Shown here piece by piece: positions 17,877-27,670 of a DNA stretch of 64,000 nt. Below the pieces are notes generated by a model that was not told the DNA's origin, made no database searches, and was given only the letters and a program-made list of their open reading frames with translations. The translations under genes and the position numbers were made by a program. The stretch's first letter is position 1; each line of letters opens with the position of its first letter. This DNA is from Hyphomonadaceae bacterium. Lineage in GTDB: Bacteria; Pseudomonadota; Alphaproteobacteria; Caulobacterales; Hyphomonadaceae. Location of the stretch: the NCBI GenBank assembly GCA_027485145.1, contig JAIXRO010000102.1, forward strand, positions 1 to 64,000. The letters are read 5' to 3'.

Positions 17877-18646
17877 CCGAGTTTAAGGGCCGCCACATTC
17901 TTGTGACCGGCGCGTCAACGGGGATTGGTCGGGCAACCGCACGGATGCTCGCCCGACGCGGCGCGCGCGTCTCGCTCATCGCGCGGAGCGAAGCCACGCT
18001 TCAGGAGGCGGTTGCCGAGATCCGGTCTGAAGGCGGTGCGGCGGCCTATGGCGTGGCAGATGTGGCTGACAAGTCCGCTCTCTTGTCTGTGTTTGATACA
18101 GCAGAAGGCGCATTCGGGCCAATTGAAGGCTTGTTTGCCAATGCCGGTATGGGCGGCAGCTTTGCGCCCTTTTCTGACTATGATGATGATATGTTCGACA
18201 CTGTGATCCGCACGAACATGACAAGCGTGTTCTGGGCGATGAAGCGTGTTTTGCCCGGCATGGTCGCGCGTAGGCGTGGGTCCATTGTCATTACGGGCAG
18301 CCTTGCGAGCGAACGCGGCATGGCGAACAACCCCGGTTATGTCGCGTCAAAGCATGCAGCGCTCGGTTTGGCGCGGGCGGCGGCGCTTGAAGTCGCTCCG
18401 TCCAATGTGCGGGTGAATTGCATCTTGCCTGGCCTCATTGAGACACCTCTGCTGCACAATATCGGCGGCGATGACATTCCTGCGGCCATGGCGTTTATGG
18501 GACGGAATGTTCCGCAAGGTCGGGTTGGCACCGCAGATGAAACGGCGGAAGTCGCGACGTTCCTGCTCTCTGATGCGGCCAGCCATGTGACGGGTCAGGG
18601 TTGGGCCGTCGACGGCGGCATTCTCGGCACATTGTCCGTACGATAA
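17873..18646 (+). CDS. SDR family oxidoreductase (257 aa)
   Basis: HILVTGASTGIGRATA, NAGMGG, YVASKHAALG; ATGA overlap with the upstream amidohydrolase. Confidence 0.9.
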   Translation: MTEFKGRHILVTGASTGIGRATARMLARRGARVSLIARSEATLQEAVAEIRSEGGAAAYGVADVADKSALLSVFDTAEGAFGPIEGLFANAGMGGSFAPFSDYDDDMFDTVIRTNMTSVFWAMKRVLPGMVARRRGSIVITGSLASERGMANNPGYVASKHAALGLARAAALEVAPSNVRVNCILPGLIETPLLHNIGGDDIPAAMAFMGRNVPQGRVGTADETAEVATFLLSDAASHVTGQGWAVDGGILGTLSVR

Positions 18647-18684
18647 GCGTGACCAACCGAATGGTTGGCGATGGGAGGAAGCAT

Positions 18685-19461
18685 ATGGGCCTGAAATACT
18701 ACCATGCCGAGCCGCTGGCCAATTCGCTCAAATCGATGATCCCTTTGAAGGAAAAGGGGCTCGCTTATGAGAGCGTCTACGTGGACCTTCATAAGTTTGA
18801 ACAACATTCGGAATGGTTCACCGCCATCAATCCGGAAGGGCAGGTGCCTGTTCTCGATCATGACGGCGTCATCATCACCCACACGACCGTCATCAATGAA
18901 TATCTGGAAGATGCCTTTCCGGACGATCAGCCAGAAGATGCGCCGTTGCGCCCCCGGGATCCGGTTGGAGCTGCGCGGATGCGCTATTGGAATAAGTTCG
19001 TCGACGAACACGTGATGAACCATGTGTCGATGCATGGTTGGCACCGGATGATCCGGATCGTGACCCAGAATATTGAAGACGGGACGTTCGATGAGCTGAT
19101 GGCGCGCATTCCGCTGCCGGATCAGCGCAAGAAGTGGATGACGGCGCGGTCTGGCTTCTCGGAGGCCGATCTGGCGAATGCGACGAGCAAGATCGAATAT
19201 GCGCTCGACAAGATTGAAAAGCAGCTGGGCGAAACGGCCTGGCTAGCGGGCGAAACCTACACGCTCGCTGATATCAATTTCTATTCCCACTGTGGGGCGA
19301 TGGTGGAGCGTATGTTCCCGGATCTTGAGGTCGCATCCCGTTGCCCCAAGCTCGTTGAGTGGCGGGATCGGGTCGCCGCGCGTCCTGCGGTAGCTGAAGC
19401 TTTGAAGAGCGAAGACCGCACAATGCCGGGTCTGCGGACTTGGTCCGGGCACGTACGCTGA
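18685..19461 (+). CDS. Glutathione S-transferase, LigF-like beta-etherase family (258 aa)
   Basis: LKYYHAEPLANSLKSMIPLKEKGLAYESVYVDLHKFEQHSEWFTAINPEGQVPVLDHDGVIITHTTVINEYLEDAFPDD closely resembles remembered LigF N-terminal sequence (ANSLKPL..KFEQHSDWF..INPRGQVPAL..EYLEDVFPE). Confidence 0.85.
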   Translation: MGLKYYHAEPLANSLKSMIPLKEKGLAYESVYVDLHKFEQHSEWFTAINPEGQVPVLDHDGVIITHTTVINEYLEDAFPDDQPEDAPLRPRDPVGAARMRYWNKFVDEHVMNHVSMHGWHRMIRIVTQNIEDGTFDELMARIPLPDQRKKWMTARSGFSEADLANATSKIEYALDKIEKQLGETAWLAGETYTLADINFYSHCGAMVERMFPDLEVASRCPKLVEWRDRVAARPAVAEALKSEDRTMPGLRTWSGHVR

Positions 19462-19468
19462 AAAAGCG

Positions 19469-19490
19469 GGGAGGGGCTTTATCCCCTCCC
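19469..19490. terminator. Bidirectional terminator between convergent genes
   Basis: GGGAGGGG-CTTTAT-CCCCTCCC perfect 8-bp stem between CDS 18685-19461 (+) and 19499-20359 (-). Confidence 0.65.
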
Positions 19491-19498
19491 AACTCAGC

Positions 19499-20359
19499 TT
19501 AGTCCTTGAACACCACTGTCTTCGTGCCGTTCACGAAAACGCGGTCTTGCAAATGCCAGTGCACGGCCTGAGCCAGCACGCGACGTTCGATGTCGCGGCC
19601 CTTGCGGACGAGGTCTTCGGGCGTATCTGCGTGGCTGATGGCCTCCACATCCTGATGGATGATCGGGCCTTCATCGAGATCTTCCGTCACATAATGCGCG
19701 GTCGCCCCAATCATCTTCACGCCGCGGGCATGGGCCTGATGATAAGGTTTGGCGCCTTTGAATCCGGGCAGGAAGCTGTGGTGGATGTTGATGCAACGGC
19801 CGCTGAGGAAAGCGGATAGATCATCCGACAGAATCTGCATGTAGCGGGCCAGTACGACAAGCTCGGCACCTGTGGCCGTCACGATCTCCTTGATCTGCGC
19901 TTCTTGCTGCGGCTTGGTATCCTTGGTCACGGGCAAATGATGGAAGGGGATGTCGCCGAGCAGCGAGATCTTGAGTGCATCGCGCGGGTGGTTACAAATG
20001 ATGCCGACGACCTCCATCGGGATTTCGCCGATACGCACGCGGTAGAGCAGATCGCCAAGGCAATGGTCGAATTTGGAGACCATCAAAAGAACCTTGCGTG
20101 ATTCTCCCACGGGGCGGAGCCGCCAGTCCATTTCACAGTCTAAGGCATAGACTGAAATGGCCGTGCGGAAACCATCGATGCTCGTTCCTTCGCCCATTTC
20201 AAAGACGACGCGCATGAAAAATCGGTCGCTCTCTTTGTCATTAAATTGCTGAGATTCCATTATGTTGCCGCCATTGTCGGCGAGCAAACGGGCCATCCCG
20301 GCGACCAGGCCTGGGCGGTCCGGGCAGGAAAGTGTCAGAACATGGCGATGGTCGAGCAT
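19499..20359 (-). CDS. purU: Formyltetrahydrofolate deformylase (286 aa)
   Basis: N-terminal ACT domain ([26 protein letters not shown]), [56 protein letters not shown]. Confidence 0.93.
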   Translation of the reverse strand: MLDHRHVLTLSCPDRPGLVAGMARLLADNGGNIMESQQFNDKESDRFFMRVVFEMGEGTSIDGFRTAISVYALDCEMDWRLRPVGESRKVLLMVSKFDHCLGDLLYRVRIGEIPMEVVGIICNHPRDALKISLLGDIPFHHLPVTKDTKPQQEAQIKEIVTATGAELVVLARYMQILSDDLSAFLSGRCINIHHSFLPGFKGAKPYHQAHARGVKMIGATAHYVTEDLDEGPIIHQDVEAISHADTPEDLVRKGRDIERRVLAQAVHWHLQDRVFVNGTKTVVFKD

Positions 20360-20386
20360 TTGTTTCTCTCCGGGAATTTATTGTTT

Positions 20387-20400
20387 GTGTTGCATACAAA
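20387..20400 (+). promoter_or_regulatory. Shared promoter motif GTGTTGCATACAAA
   Basis: Identical 14-mer at 40760-40773; between divergent purU and ligM. Confidence 0.5.
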
Positions 20401-20431
20401 AAATGATATGCCCTGCCTATCGTTTTTTTGA

Positions 20432-21847
<1,416 letters not shown>

Positions 21848-21863
21848 GTCGATTGTAGACGTG

Positions 21864-21907
21864 CACCCGCGACGTCAAAACTGACGCGCGGGTGACATGC
21901 TTTTTTT
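21864..21907 (+). terminator. Strong stem-loop with U-tract between ligM-like and metF-like genes
   Basis: CACCCGCG-A-CGTC-AAAACT-GACG-CGCGGGTG followed after 6 nt by TTTTTTT; sits 17 nt before the metF-like ATG. Confidence 0.75.
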
Positions 21908-21923
21908 CTTGAGAGGCGCACCC

Positions 21924-22793
21924 ATGGCCAGTTCCGCATTGCTCCATCCCAATTGGGACCTGCCGCCGGCGGGCGTAACGGACGGCTTCTCTCTAGAAAT
22001 GACGGCCAAGGATGAGGCGTCGTTGCGGGACGCAGCGCCGCTCATTCCTGCTGAAACACCCATTGCGGTGACCTATCTTCCCGGTGAAGAGGTGGATGCC
22101 CGTGTGGCTGCGACCATCGCTGTACGGGAATTGGGCTTTGAACCGATGCCGCATTTCTCCGCGCGCCGGATCACCTCGGAAGATGATTTCGAAGCTTATT
22201 TGAAGGCCGTCGTTGAAAAGGCTGGTGTGCGCCGCTGCTTTATCGTGGCGGGTGACCCGCCGGAGCCGCAGGGGCCGTATTTTGACACCATGGCGTTGAT
22301 AGCAACAGGCGCGTTCGAGCGCGCTGGCATTCAAGCCATCGGCATTGGCGGGCATCCCGAAGGCCATCCAAACATGTCAGAGGCGGAATGTTGGGCCGTC
22401 CTTGAAACCAAGGTGCGTGAGATCGAAAGCCGTGGCATGGCGCCGCTCGTGGTGACGCAATTCGGCTTTGACCCGGACGCGTTTCTGGTCTGGCTGAAGG
22501 AGCTCCGCGCGCGGGGCATCATGTGCCCAGTCCGCATTGGAATTCCCGGGCCTGCCGGTATCAAGCGCTTGCTGGCCTTCGCGGCGCGCTGCGGGGTAGG
22601 GGCCTCTGCCTCGGTCATGAAGAAATATGGCGTCAGCATCACCAATCTACTCGGCACCGCTGGCCCTGATAAGCTGGTCGATGCGTTCGCCAAAGGATTA
22701 GGCGATGAGCACGGCCGCGTGCGCCTGCATTTCTATCCGTTTGGCGGGCTCAGAAAGACCGTGGAGTGGATTGCGGATTACTCTCAGCGATAG
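21924..22793 (+). CDS. metF: Methylenetetrahydrofolate reductase-like protein (289 aa)
   Basis: FSLEMTAKDEASL, VTYLPGEEVDAR, PHFSARRI, FIVAGDPPEPQGPY, GIGGHPEGHP, VRIGIPGPAGIKRLLAFAARCGVG. Confidence 0.82.
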   Translation: MASSALLHPNWDLPPAGVTDGFSLEMTAKDEASLRDAAPLIPAETPIAVTYLPGEEVDARVAATIAVRELGFEPMPHFSARRITSEDDFEAYLKAVVEKAGVRRCFIVAGDPPEPQGPYFDTMALIATGAFERAGIQAIGIGGHPEGHPNMSEAECWAVLETKVREIESRGMAPLVVTQFGFDPDAFLVWLKELRARGIMCPVRIGIPGPAGIKRLLAFAARCGVGASASVMKKYGVSITNLLGTAGPDKLVDAFAKGLGDEHGRVRLHFYPFGGLRKTVEWIADYSQR

Positions 22794-22865
22794 GGCTGGG
22801 CAGTGTTCACCTGCTGTTCAGCAGGCTGAGGCATTATGAGGGCTTCATATTTCGGGGGTCGATCC

Positions 22866-23081
22866 ATGATGAAGCCTGTCCTTTTCATTGCCCTTCTGGC
22901 GCTCAGCGGCTGCGCGGATACCCGCCAATATTCTCTGAATGAGCAGTGCTTGCATGAGCCGGGCTGCGTCTCGACCTTTTCAGAGCATGGCGGCGCCCCT
23001 CATGCGGCAGCCATCGCCCCGGTCAATGCCGGACAGTGGGAACCTATCGTCAAAGTCCGGAAGGAGCCCAAAAAGCCCTGA
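22866..23081 (+). CDS. Small putative lipoprotein of unknown function (71 aa)
   Basis: MMKPVLFIALLALSGCADTRQ with lipobox ALSGC. Confidence 0.6.
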   Translation: MMKPVLFIALLALSGCADTRQYSLNEQCLHEPGCVSTFSEHGGAPHAAAIAPVNAGQWEPIVKVRKEPKKP

Positions 23082-23099
23082 TCCCGCGCGACGTTGCGT

Positions 23100-23498
23100 T
23101 CAATCCCCGAAGAAGTTCAGTTCCAGCAGAACCCCATTAGGGTCCTGCGTGAAGACCTGACGCAGGCCAATGGCCTCAATGAGGTTGACCTGATGGTCCA
23201 TGTCACGCGCATTGAGCCGCGCCATGACGTCATCATAGCCCGAACAGTTGAGCGCAACATGGTGGATGGAACCGGTTGGCCCTGTGGCGACGTCGCGCTC
23301 ATAAGTGCGGATGCAATCCAGGCTGTTGATGTGCAGGATCGGGCGGCCCGAGACATCATACATCCATTGCGCTGTCTGCGGCGTCAGTGGAGGCGGGGCG
23401 TCGCGGCGTTCCAGGTCCAGTAGCTCCGCATAAAAGTCGCACGTCCCGTCCAGATCGGCCGTGATGATGTTGACGTGGTCGAGTGCGTTGACCTTCAT
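23100..23498 (-). CDS. VOC/glyoxalase-fold protein (132 aa)
   Basis: MKVNALDHVNIITADLDGTCDFYAELLDLERR..GSIHHVALNCSGYDDVMARL..RQVFTQDPNGVLLELNF. Start trimmed from the 242-aa ORF, whose N-terminus is antisense to the neighbouring SDR. Confidence 0.85.
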   Translation of the reverse strand: MKVNALDHVNIITADLDGTCDFYAELLDLERRDAPPPLTPQTAQWMYDVSGRPILHINSLDCIRTYERDVATGPTGSIHHVALNCSGYDDVMARLNARDMDHQVNLIEAIGLRQVFTQDPNGVLLELNFFGD

Positions 23499-23511
23499 GC
23501 GCCTGTTCCTT

Positions 23512-24414
23512 CTAAGTCGCCTTGCGCGCCGCAGCGCGGGCTTCCGAGTAGCGATCCCGACGGAATTTTTCGAAGCCGGTCCGCTTTTCGAAGCCCGGAT
23601 CTTCAGGCAAGTCTCGGAAATCTGCAAGATATTCCTGAAACAGCTCCGCGACCTCATCCTTGAACTCTGGATGCGAGAAGATATAGGTCCGATTTTCGCG
23701 CATGCCGTCAAGAACGCGGGCCGCAATGACGTCTGGCTCCATGCCGAATTCATGGAATTCGGCAAGGCGTTGTACGTTGGCGGTATCGACGGGCTTGGCA
23801 CCGTCGAGCAATTCCTTGGGGCGGACATCGTCGCTGGCGTAGATATACGACTTCACAAGGCCGGGGCAGAGGATCGACACGCCGATACCATGCGGGGCGA
23901 GGCTGTAGCGCAGCGATTCAGACATGCCGCGCACCGCAAATTTGGTCGTGTTATAAATGCCCGGCGCACCCGATGCGAGCCATCCGGCCATCGACGCTGT
24001 GTTGACGATATACCCGCCATTGCCCGCCGCAATCATCCGCGGGACGAAGGTCATCACGCCATTGATCGGTCCTTGCAGGTTGACACCCATCACCCAGTCC
24101 CAATCAGAATAGCTTGAGTCTTCAATGGTTTGGAAAAGATTGATGCCAGCGTTATTGAACAACAGGCTGACCGGGCCGAACTTGGCTTCCACCTCATCTG
24201 CGGCCTTTTCCATCGCATCGCGTGAGGACACATCGACCTGCACACCCATGACGCTCTGGTTGTCGAGCGTTTTCAGGGCTTTTTCGATGGCATCTTGCCG
24301 GATGTCGGCAATGGCGACCTTGCAGCCTTCTGCGAGCAGCGCGCGGACAAGGCCGATGCCGATCCCGTTGGCGCCCCCGGTGACGAAGGCGGTGCGTCCT
24401 GCGAAGTCGATCAT
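23512..24414 (-). CDS. SDR family oxidoreductase (300 aa)
   Basis: TAFVTGGANGIGIGLVRA, NNAGIN, YNTTKFAVRGMSES. Confidence 0.9.
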   Translation of the reverse strand: MIDFAGRTAFVTGGANGIGIGLVRALLAEGCKVAIADIRQDAIEKALKTLDNQSVMGVQVDVSSRDAMEKAADEVEAKFGPVSLLFNNAGINLFQTIEDSSYSDWDWVMGVNLQGPINGVMTFVPRMIAAGNGGYIVNTASMAGWLASGAPGIYNTTKFAVRGMSESLRYSLAPHGIGVSILCPGLVKSYIYASDDVRPKELLDGAKPVDTANVQRLAEFHEFGMEPDVIAARVLDGMRENRTYIFSHPEFKDEVAELFQEYLADFRDLPEDPGFEKRTGFEKFRRDRYSEARAAARKAT

Positions 24415-25319
24415 GCCTTCAACGCCTTCTGCCGCTTGATTTCGTCAGCCCAGATGGGGCTGTTGAACAGCATCGCGAAAGTCTGCTTATACTCTTCATT
24501 CTGCGGCAGCTTGGCTGGAACCGAAGCGATCATTGCGTTCGCCCGATCCGTCACGCCGTCAAGAAATTCGGCATGGGTCAGGATATAGAGCTCATCGTTG
24601 AGGATGCCCTCCAGCACGCGTTCGCCGACCTGTTCCTTGGTGTGATACAGGTGGAAGAAGTTGCCGCCATTCTGCCGACGCTTGTCGGCTTCGGCATAGC
24701 CGGTTTCGGCGAGTTCGGCAGGGCGGGTCTTGCTCGCTTCGGCAATGTTCGATTGCACAGCGCCAGGGCAGAAAGCGGAGCAAATCACGCCTTTCGCTTC
24801 AAGTTCCGGGCGCATGCATTCCATCATCGTGACGACAGCGGCCTTGCCAGCGGAATAGATCGTCGTGCCACCCACAGGGACGATACCCGACATGGAGGCG
24901 GTGTTGACGATGTGTCCGCCTTCGCCGTGCGAAAGGATGCGCGGCAGCATGGTCGTGACGCCGTTGATGGTGCCACCGACGTTGACGCCCATCACCCAGT
25001 CCCAATCCGCGAAGTTCGCGAGTTCGGTGGGGCCGACGACCGCAACCCCCGCGTTGTTGCACAGGATATGGATCTTGCCGAAACGGGCTTCGGTTGCGTC
25101 GGCCGCCGCCGCGAAATCGGCGCGGTTGGTGACGTCGAGTTTCAGGGCAAGCACCCGCTCCGGCGTGCCAAGTTCGGCCTGCGCTTCCTCCAGATGGTCG
25201 TCACGGATATCAGCGACCACGACATTCATGCCTGCGCCCAAAAGCGCTTTTGCGATGCCAAGGCCGATGCCGGAGGCACCGCCTGTGATGAACGCTGTTT
25301 TGCCGGGTAGGTTCTGCAC
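24411..25319 (-). CDS. SDR family oxidoreductase (about 302 aa, GTG start at 25319)
   Basis: KTAFITGGASGIGLGIAKALLGAG, NNAGVAVVG, YSAGKAAVV; tandem paralogue of the 23512-24414 product. Confidence 0.88.
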   Translation of the reverse strand: MQNLPGKTAFITGGASGIGLGIAKALLGAGMNVVVADIRDDHLEEAQAELGTPERVLALKLDVTNRADFAAAADATEARFGKIHILCNNAGVAVVGPTELANFADWDWVMGVNVGGTINGVTTMLPRILSHGEGGHIVNTASMSGIVPVGGTTIYSAGKAAVVTMMECMRPELEAKGVICSAFCPGAVQSNIAEASKTRPAELAETGYAEADKRRQNGGNFFHLYHTKEQVGERVLEGILNDELYILTHAEFLDGVTDRANAMIASVPAKLPQNEEYKQTFAMLFNSPIWADEIKRQKALKA

Positions 25320-25423
25320 GTGACTATCCTCTTCCGCGTCTGGGTCCATGTATCGGACCGGTGTTTTTCTTGCGCCAGATGCAGTTGCACCACAAAAGGG
25401 CTGGACAGCACCGACTAAACAAT

Positions 25424-25444
25424 ATTGTATCTAATACATACAAT
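25424..25444. promoter_or_regulatory. Putative operator: ATTGTAT-N7-ATACAAT inverted repeat between divergent SDR and MFS genes
   Basis: Perfect 7-bp arms in the divergent intergenic region. Confidence 0.5.
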
Positions 25445-25509
25445 CTTGCGGTAGGGAAGCGCGAACGTCAATCGTCGCTCGCCGATAGTGGTTGCAGAGG
25501 AGAGCGTGT

Positions 25510-26910
25510 ATGGCGGGACCGATCGGCGCGACGGGCGACCTGAAGACTGATACGGTTGTTGAGGCGCGCGTCTGGCCATCCGCCGGTGCCGCCTATTGGG
25601 CGCTGGCCGTCATCATTCTGGCCACTTTCATGTCGTTTCTCGATCAGGTCGTGTTCGGGATGCTCGCGGAAAGCATCAAGCGCGACTTTCAGCTGACGGA
25701 TACGCAATTGGGCTTTCTGGCCGGGCCGGCGACGATTATCTGCTATTTTTTCGTTGGCATTCCGCTTGGTCGGCTTGCCGATATTTATCCGCGCAAATTG
25801 GTCCTTTCCGCGAGCGCCGCATTTGTGGGCGTGCTCGTTGCTCTCAGCGGGATTGCGCAGAATTTCGCGCAGTTCGTCGGGTCGCGGGTTTTTCTGGCTG
25901 CGGGCGGATCGGCCCATGCACCGTCCTCCTACTCGCTGCTGACCGATGCTTTTCCGCCGCGCATTCTCACGCGTGCCTTTGCCCTGCTGCAATTGGGCTT
26001 CATCGGCGGGACGACGCTCGGGCCGATCATCGGCGGGCAGCTGGTGACGGCTTCGGCGGGTTGGGATGGGACAACCTTCATGGGTCTGTCCATCTATAAT
26101 TGGCAGTTAGCGCTCATTTATCTGTCGGTGCCAACGCTGATCGCGTCGCTCCTGTTCCTGACCGTGAAGGAACCGCTGCGGCTTGCGCCGAACCAGTCCG
26201 CTGTCCAGATTCCAACGGACGTTGGCTTGGGCCGCAAGATGATCACCTTCATGGGTTTCGACGCGGCAAAAGCGATCCATGCCGGTGGCCGTGTCTATTA
26301 TCCCATGTTCGGTGCGCTCGCGCTCAGCGCCATTGAATCCTTTGGGATCATGTTCTGGCGGACGCCTTATCTGATGCGCGAATTTGGGTGGGACGCCAGC
26401 CAGATCGGGAATCTCATCGGCAGTGTGGCCCTCGTGGCATCGCTGGCGGGCATGCTGGTTGGCGGGATATTTGTAGAATGGCTTGCGAAGCGACATCGCG
26501 ACGCGAATGTCCGCGCGGCGTTCGTCTGTTACTGCGGATCGACAGTCGTTATCATCACGGCATTGCTCATCCCCGATCCCTATTGGTCGACGATTGCGTT
26601 CGGCTGCGGCGCGTTCTTTGCGATTGCCGGGGCCGTGCCGCAAAATGCCGCCATTCAGCGGGTGGCCCCCAATGATATGCGCGGGCAGGTGACGGCCTTC
26701 TATCTGTTTATGTTCACCTTCTTCGGCGCGATGGGCAGCTGGTTCATCGGTATCGTCTCTGACTTTGTGACGCAGGATCTCGGGCAGGCCATCCTGCTGA
26801 CCGCGATCACACTCATGCCGTTAGGCGCCTATCTGATGTTCCGCGCCATCAAACCCTATCGCGAGGAAGTCGAACGCCTCGAAGCACTTGAAAAGCAGGC
26901 TGCGGCCTGA
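25510..26910 (+). CDS. MFS transporter
   Basis: FMSFLDQVVFGMLAESIKRDFQLTDTQLGFLAGPA..GIPLGRLADIYPRK; multiple TM segments. Confidence 0.9.
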   Translation: MAGPIGATGDLKTDTVVEARVWPSAGAAYWALAVIILATFMSFLDQVVFGMLAESIKRDFQLTDTQLGFLAGPATIICYFFVGIPLGRLADIYPRKLVLSASAAFVGVLVALSGIAQNFAQFVGSRVFLAAGGSAHAPSSYSLLTDAFPPRILTRAFALLQLGFIGGTTLGPIIGGQLVTASAGWDGTTFMGLSIYNWQLALIYLSVPTLIASLLFLTVKEPLRLAPNQSAVQIPTDVGLGRKMITFMGFDAAKAIHAGGRVYYPMFGALALSAIESFGIMFWRTPYLMREFGWDASQIGNLIGSVALVASLAGMLVGGIFVEWLAKRHRDANVRAAFVCYCGSTVVIITALLIPDPYWSTIAFGCGAFFAIAGAVPQNAAIQRVAPNDMRGQVTAFYLFMFTFFGAMGSWFIGIVSDFVTQDLGQAILLTAITLMPLGAYLMFRAIKPYREEVERLEALEKQAAA

Positions 26911-26932
26911 GACGTATTCCAAGGAGAAACCT

Positions 26933-27670
26933 GTGACTGAAGACCGTATTGCAGCGCTCGAAGCGCAACTGGCTGCGCTCACCAAGCGCGTGACCATTTG
27001 CGAGGACGAACAGTCTGTCCGCAAACTGCATCACCTTTACGGCTATCTGATCGACAAATGCCTGTACCGCGAGGTTGTCGACCTGTTCACGGAGGATTGC
27101 GAAGTCCACTTTTTCGGTGGCATTTATAAGGGTAAGGCGGGCGCTGCGCGCCTTTATATCGAGCGGTTCCAGAAGAACTTTACGCACGGCAACAACGGTC
27201 CAATCGACGGCTTCCTGCTTGATCACCCGCAGCATCAGGATGTGGTGGATATCCAGCCTGACGGCGTGACAGCACTCGCGCGTTTCCGCTGCACGATGCA
27301 GGCGGGCCGCCATAAAGATTACACCGGCGACAACCCCATGCAGGGTGTCCGCCAGTGGTGGGAAGGCGGCATTTACGAGAACACCTACAAAAAGGTGGAC
27401 GGCGTGTGGCGCATTCATATTCTCGATTACGCGCCGCAATGGCATGCCGATTATGAAACCGGCTGGGCGCACACGCGGCCCAACTATGTGCCGTTCCTCG
27501 ACAAGACCATCCCGGAAGATCCGACCGGCCCCGATGTGCTGAAGGACGGCGTCTGGCTGTGGCCGACGCACAAGGTCGTGCCATTCCACAATGCGCATCC
27601 CGTGACCGGCGCGCCAATCGTGCCGGAACGCTGGCAGGGTGACATTGACCGCGAAAAGGCCGCAAAGTGA
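26933..27670 (+). CDS. SnoaL-like / NTF2-fold protein (GTG start, about 245 aa)
   Basis: VTEDRIAALEAQLAALTKRVTICEDEQSVRKLHHLYGYLIDKCLYREVVDLFTEDCEVHFFGGIYKG; RBS AAGGAG at 26921-26926; similar to CDS 5063-5761. Confidence 0.82.
   Translation: MTEDRIAALEAQLAALTKRVTICEDEQSVRKLHHLYGYLIDKCLYREVVDLFTEDCEVHFFGGIYKGKAGAARLYIERFQKNFTHGNNGPIDGFLLDHPQHQDVVDIQPDGVTALARFRCTMQAGRHKDYTGDNPMQGVRQWWEGGIYENTYKKVDGVWRIHILDYAPQWHADYETGWAHTRPNYVPFLDKTIPEDPTGPDVLKDGVWLWPTHKVVPFHNAHPVTGAPIVPERWQGDIDREKAAK

Noticed and set aside
22810-22825. CCTGCTG-TT-CAGCAGG hairpin after the metF-like gene
   Set aside because: Short loop and no U-tract; could be chance or part of a weak terminator.
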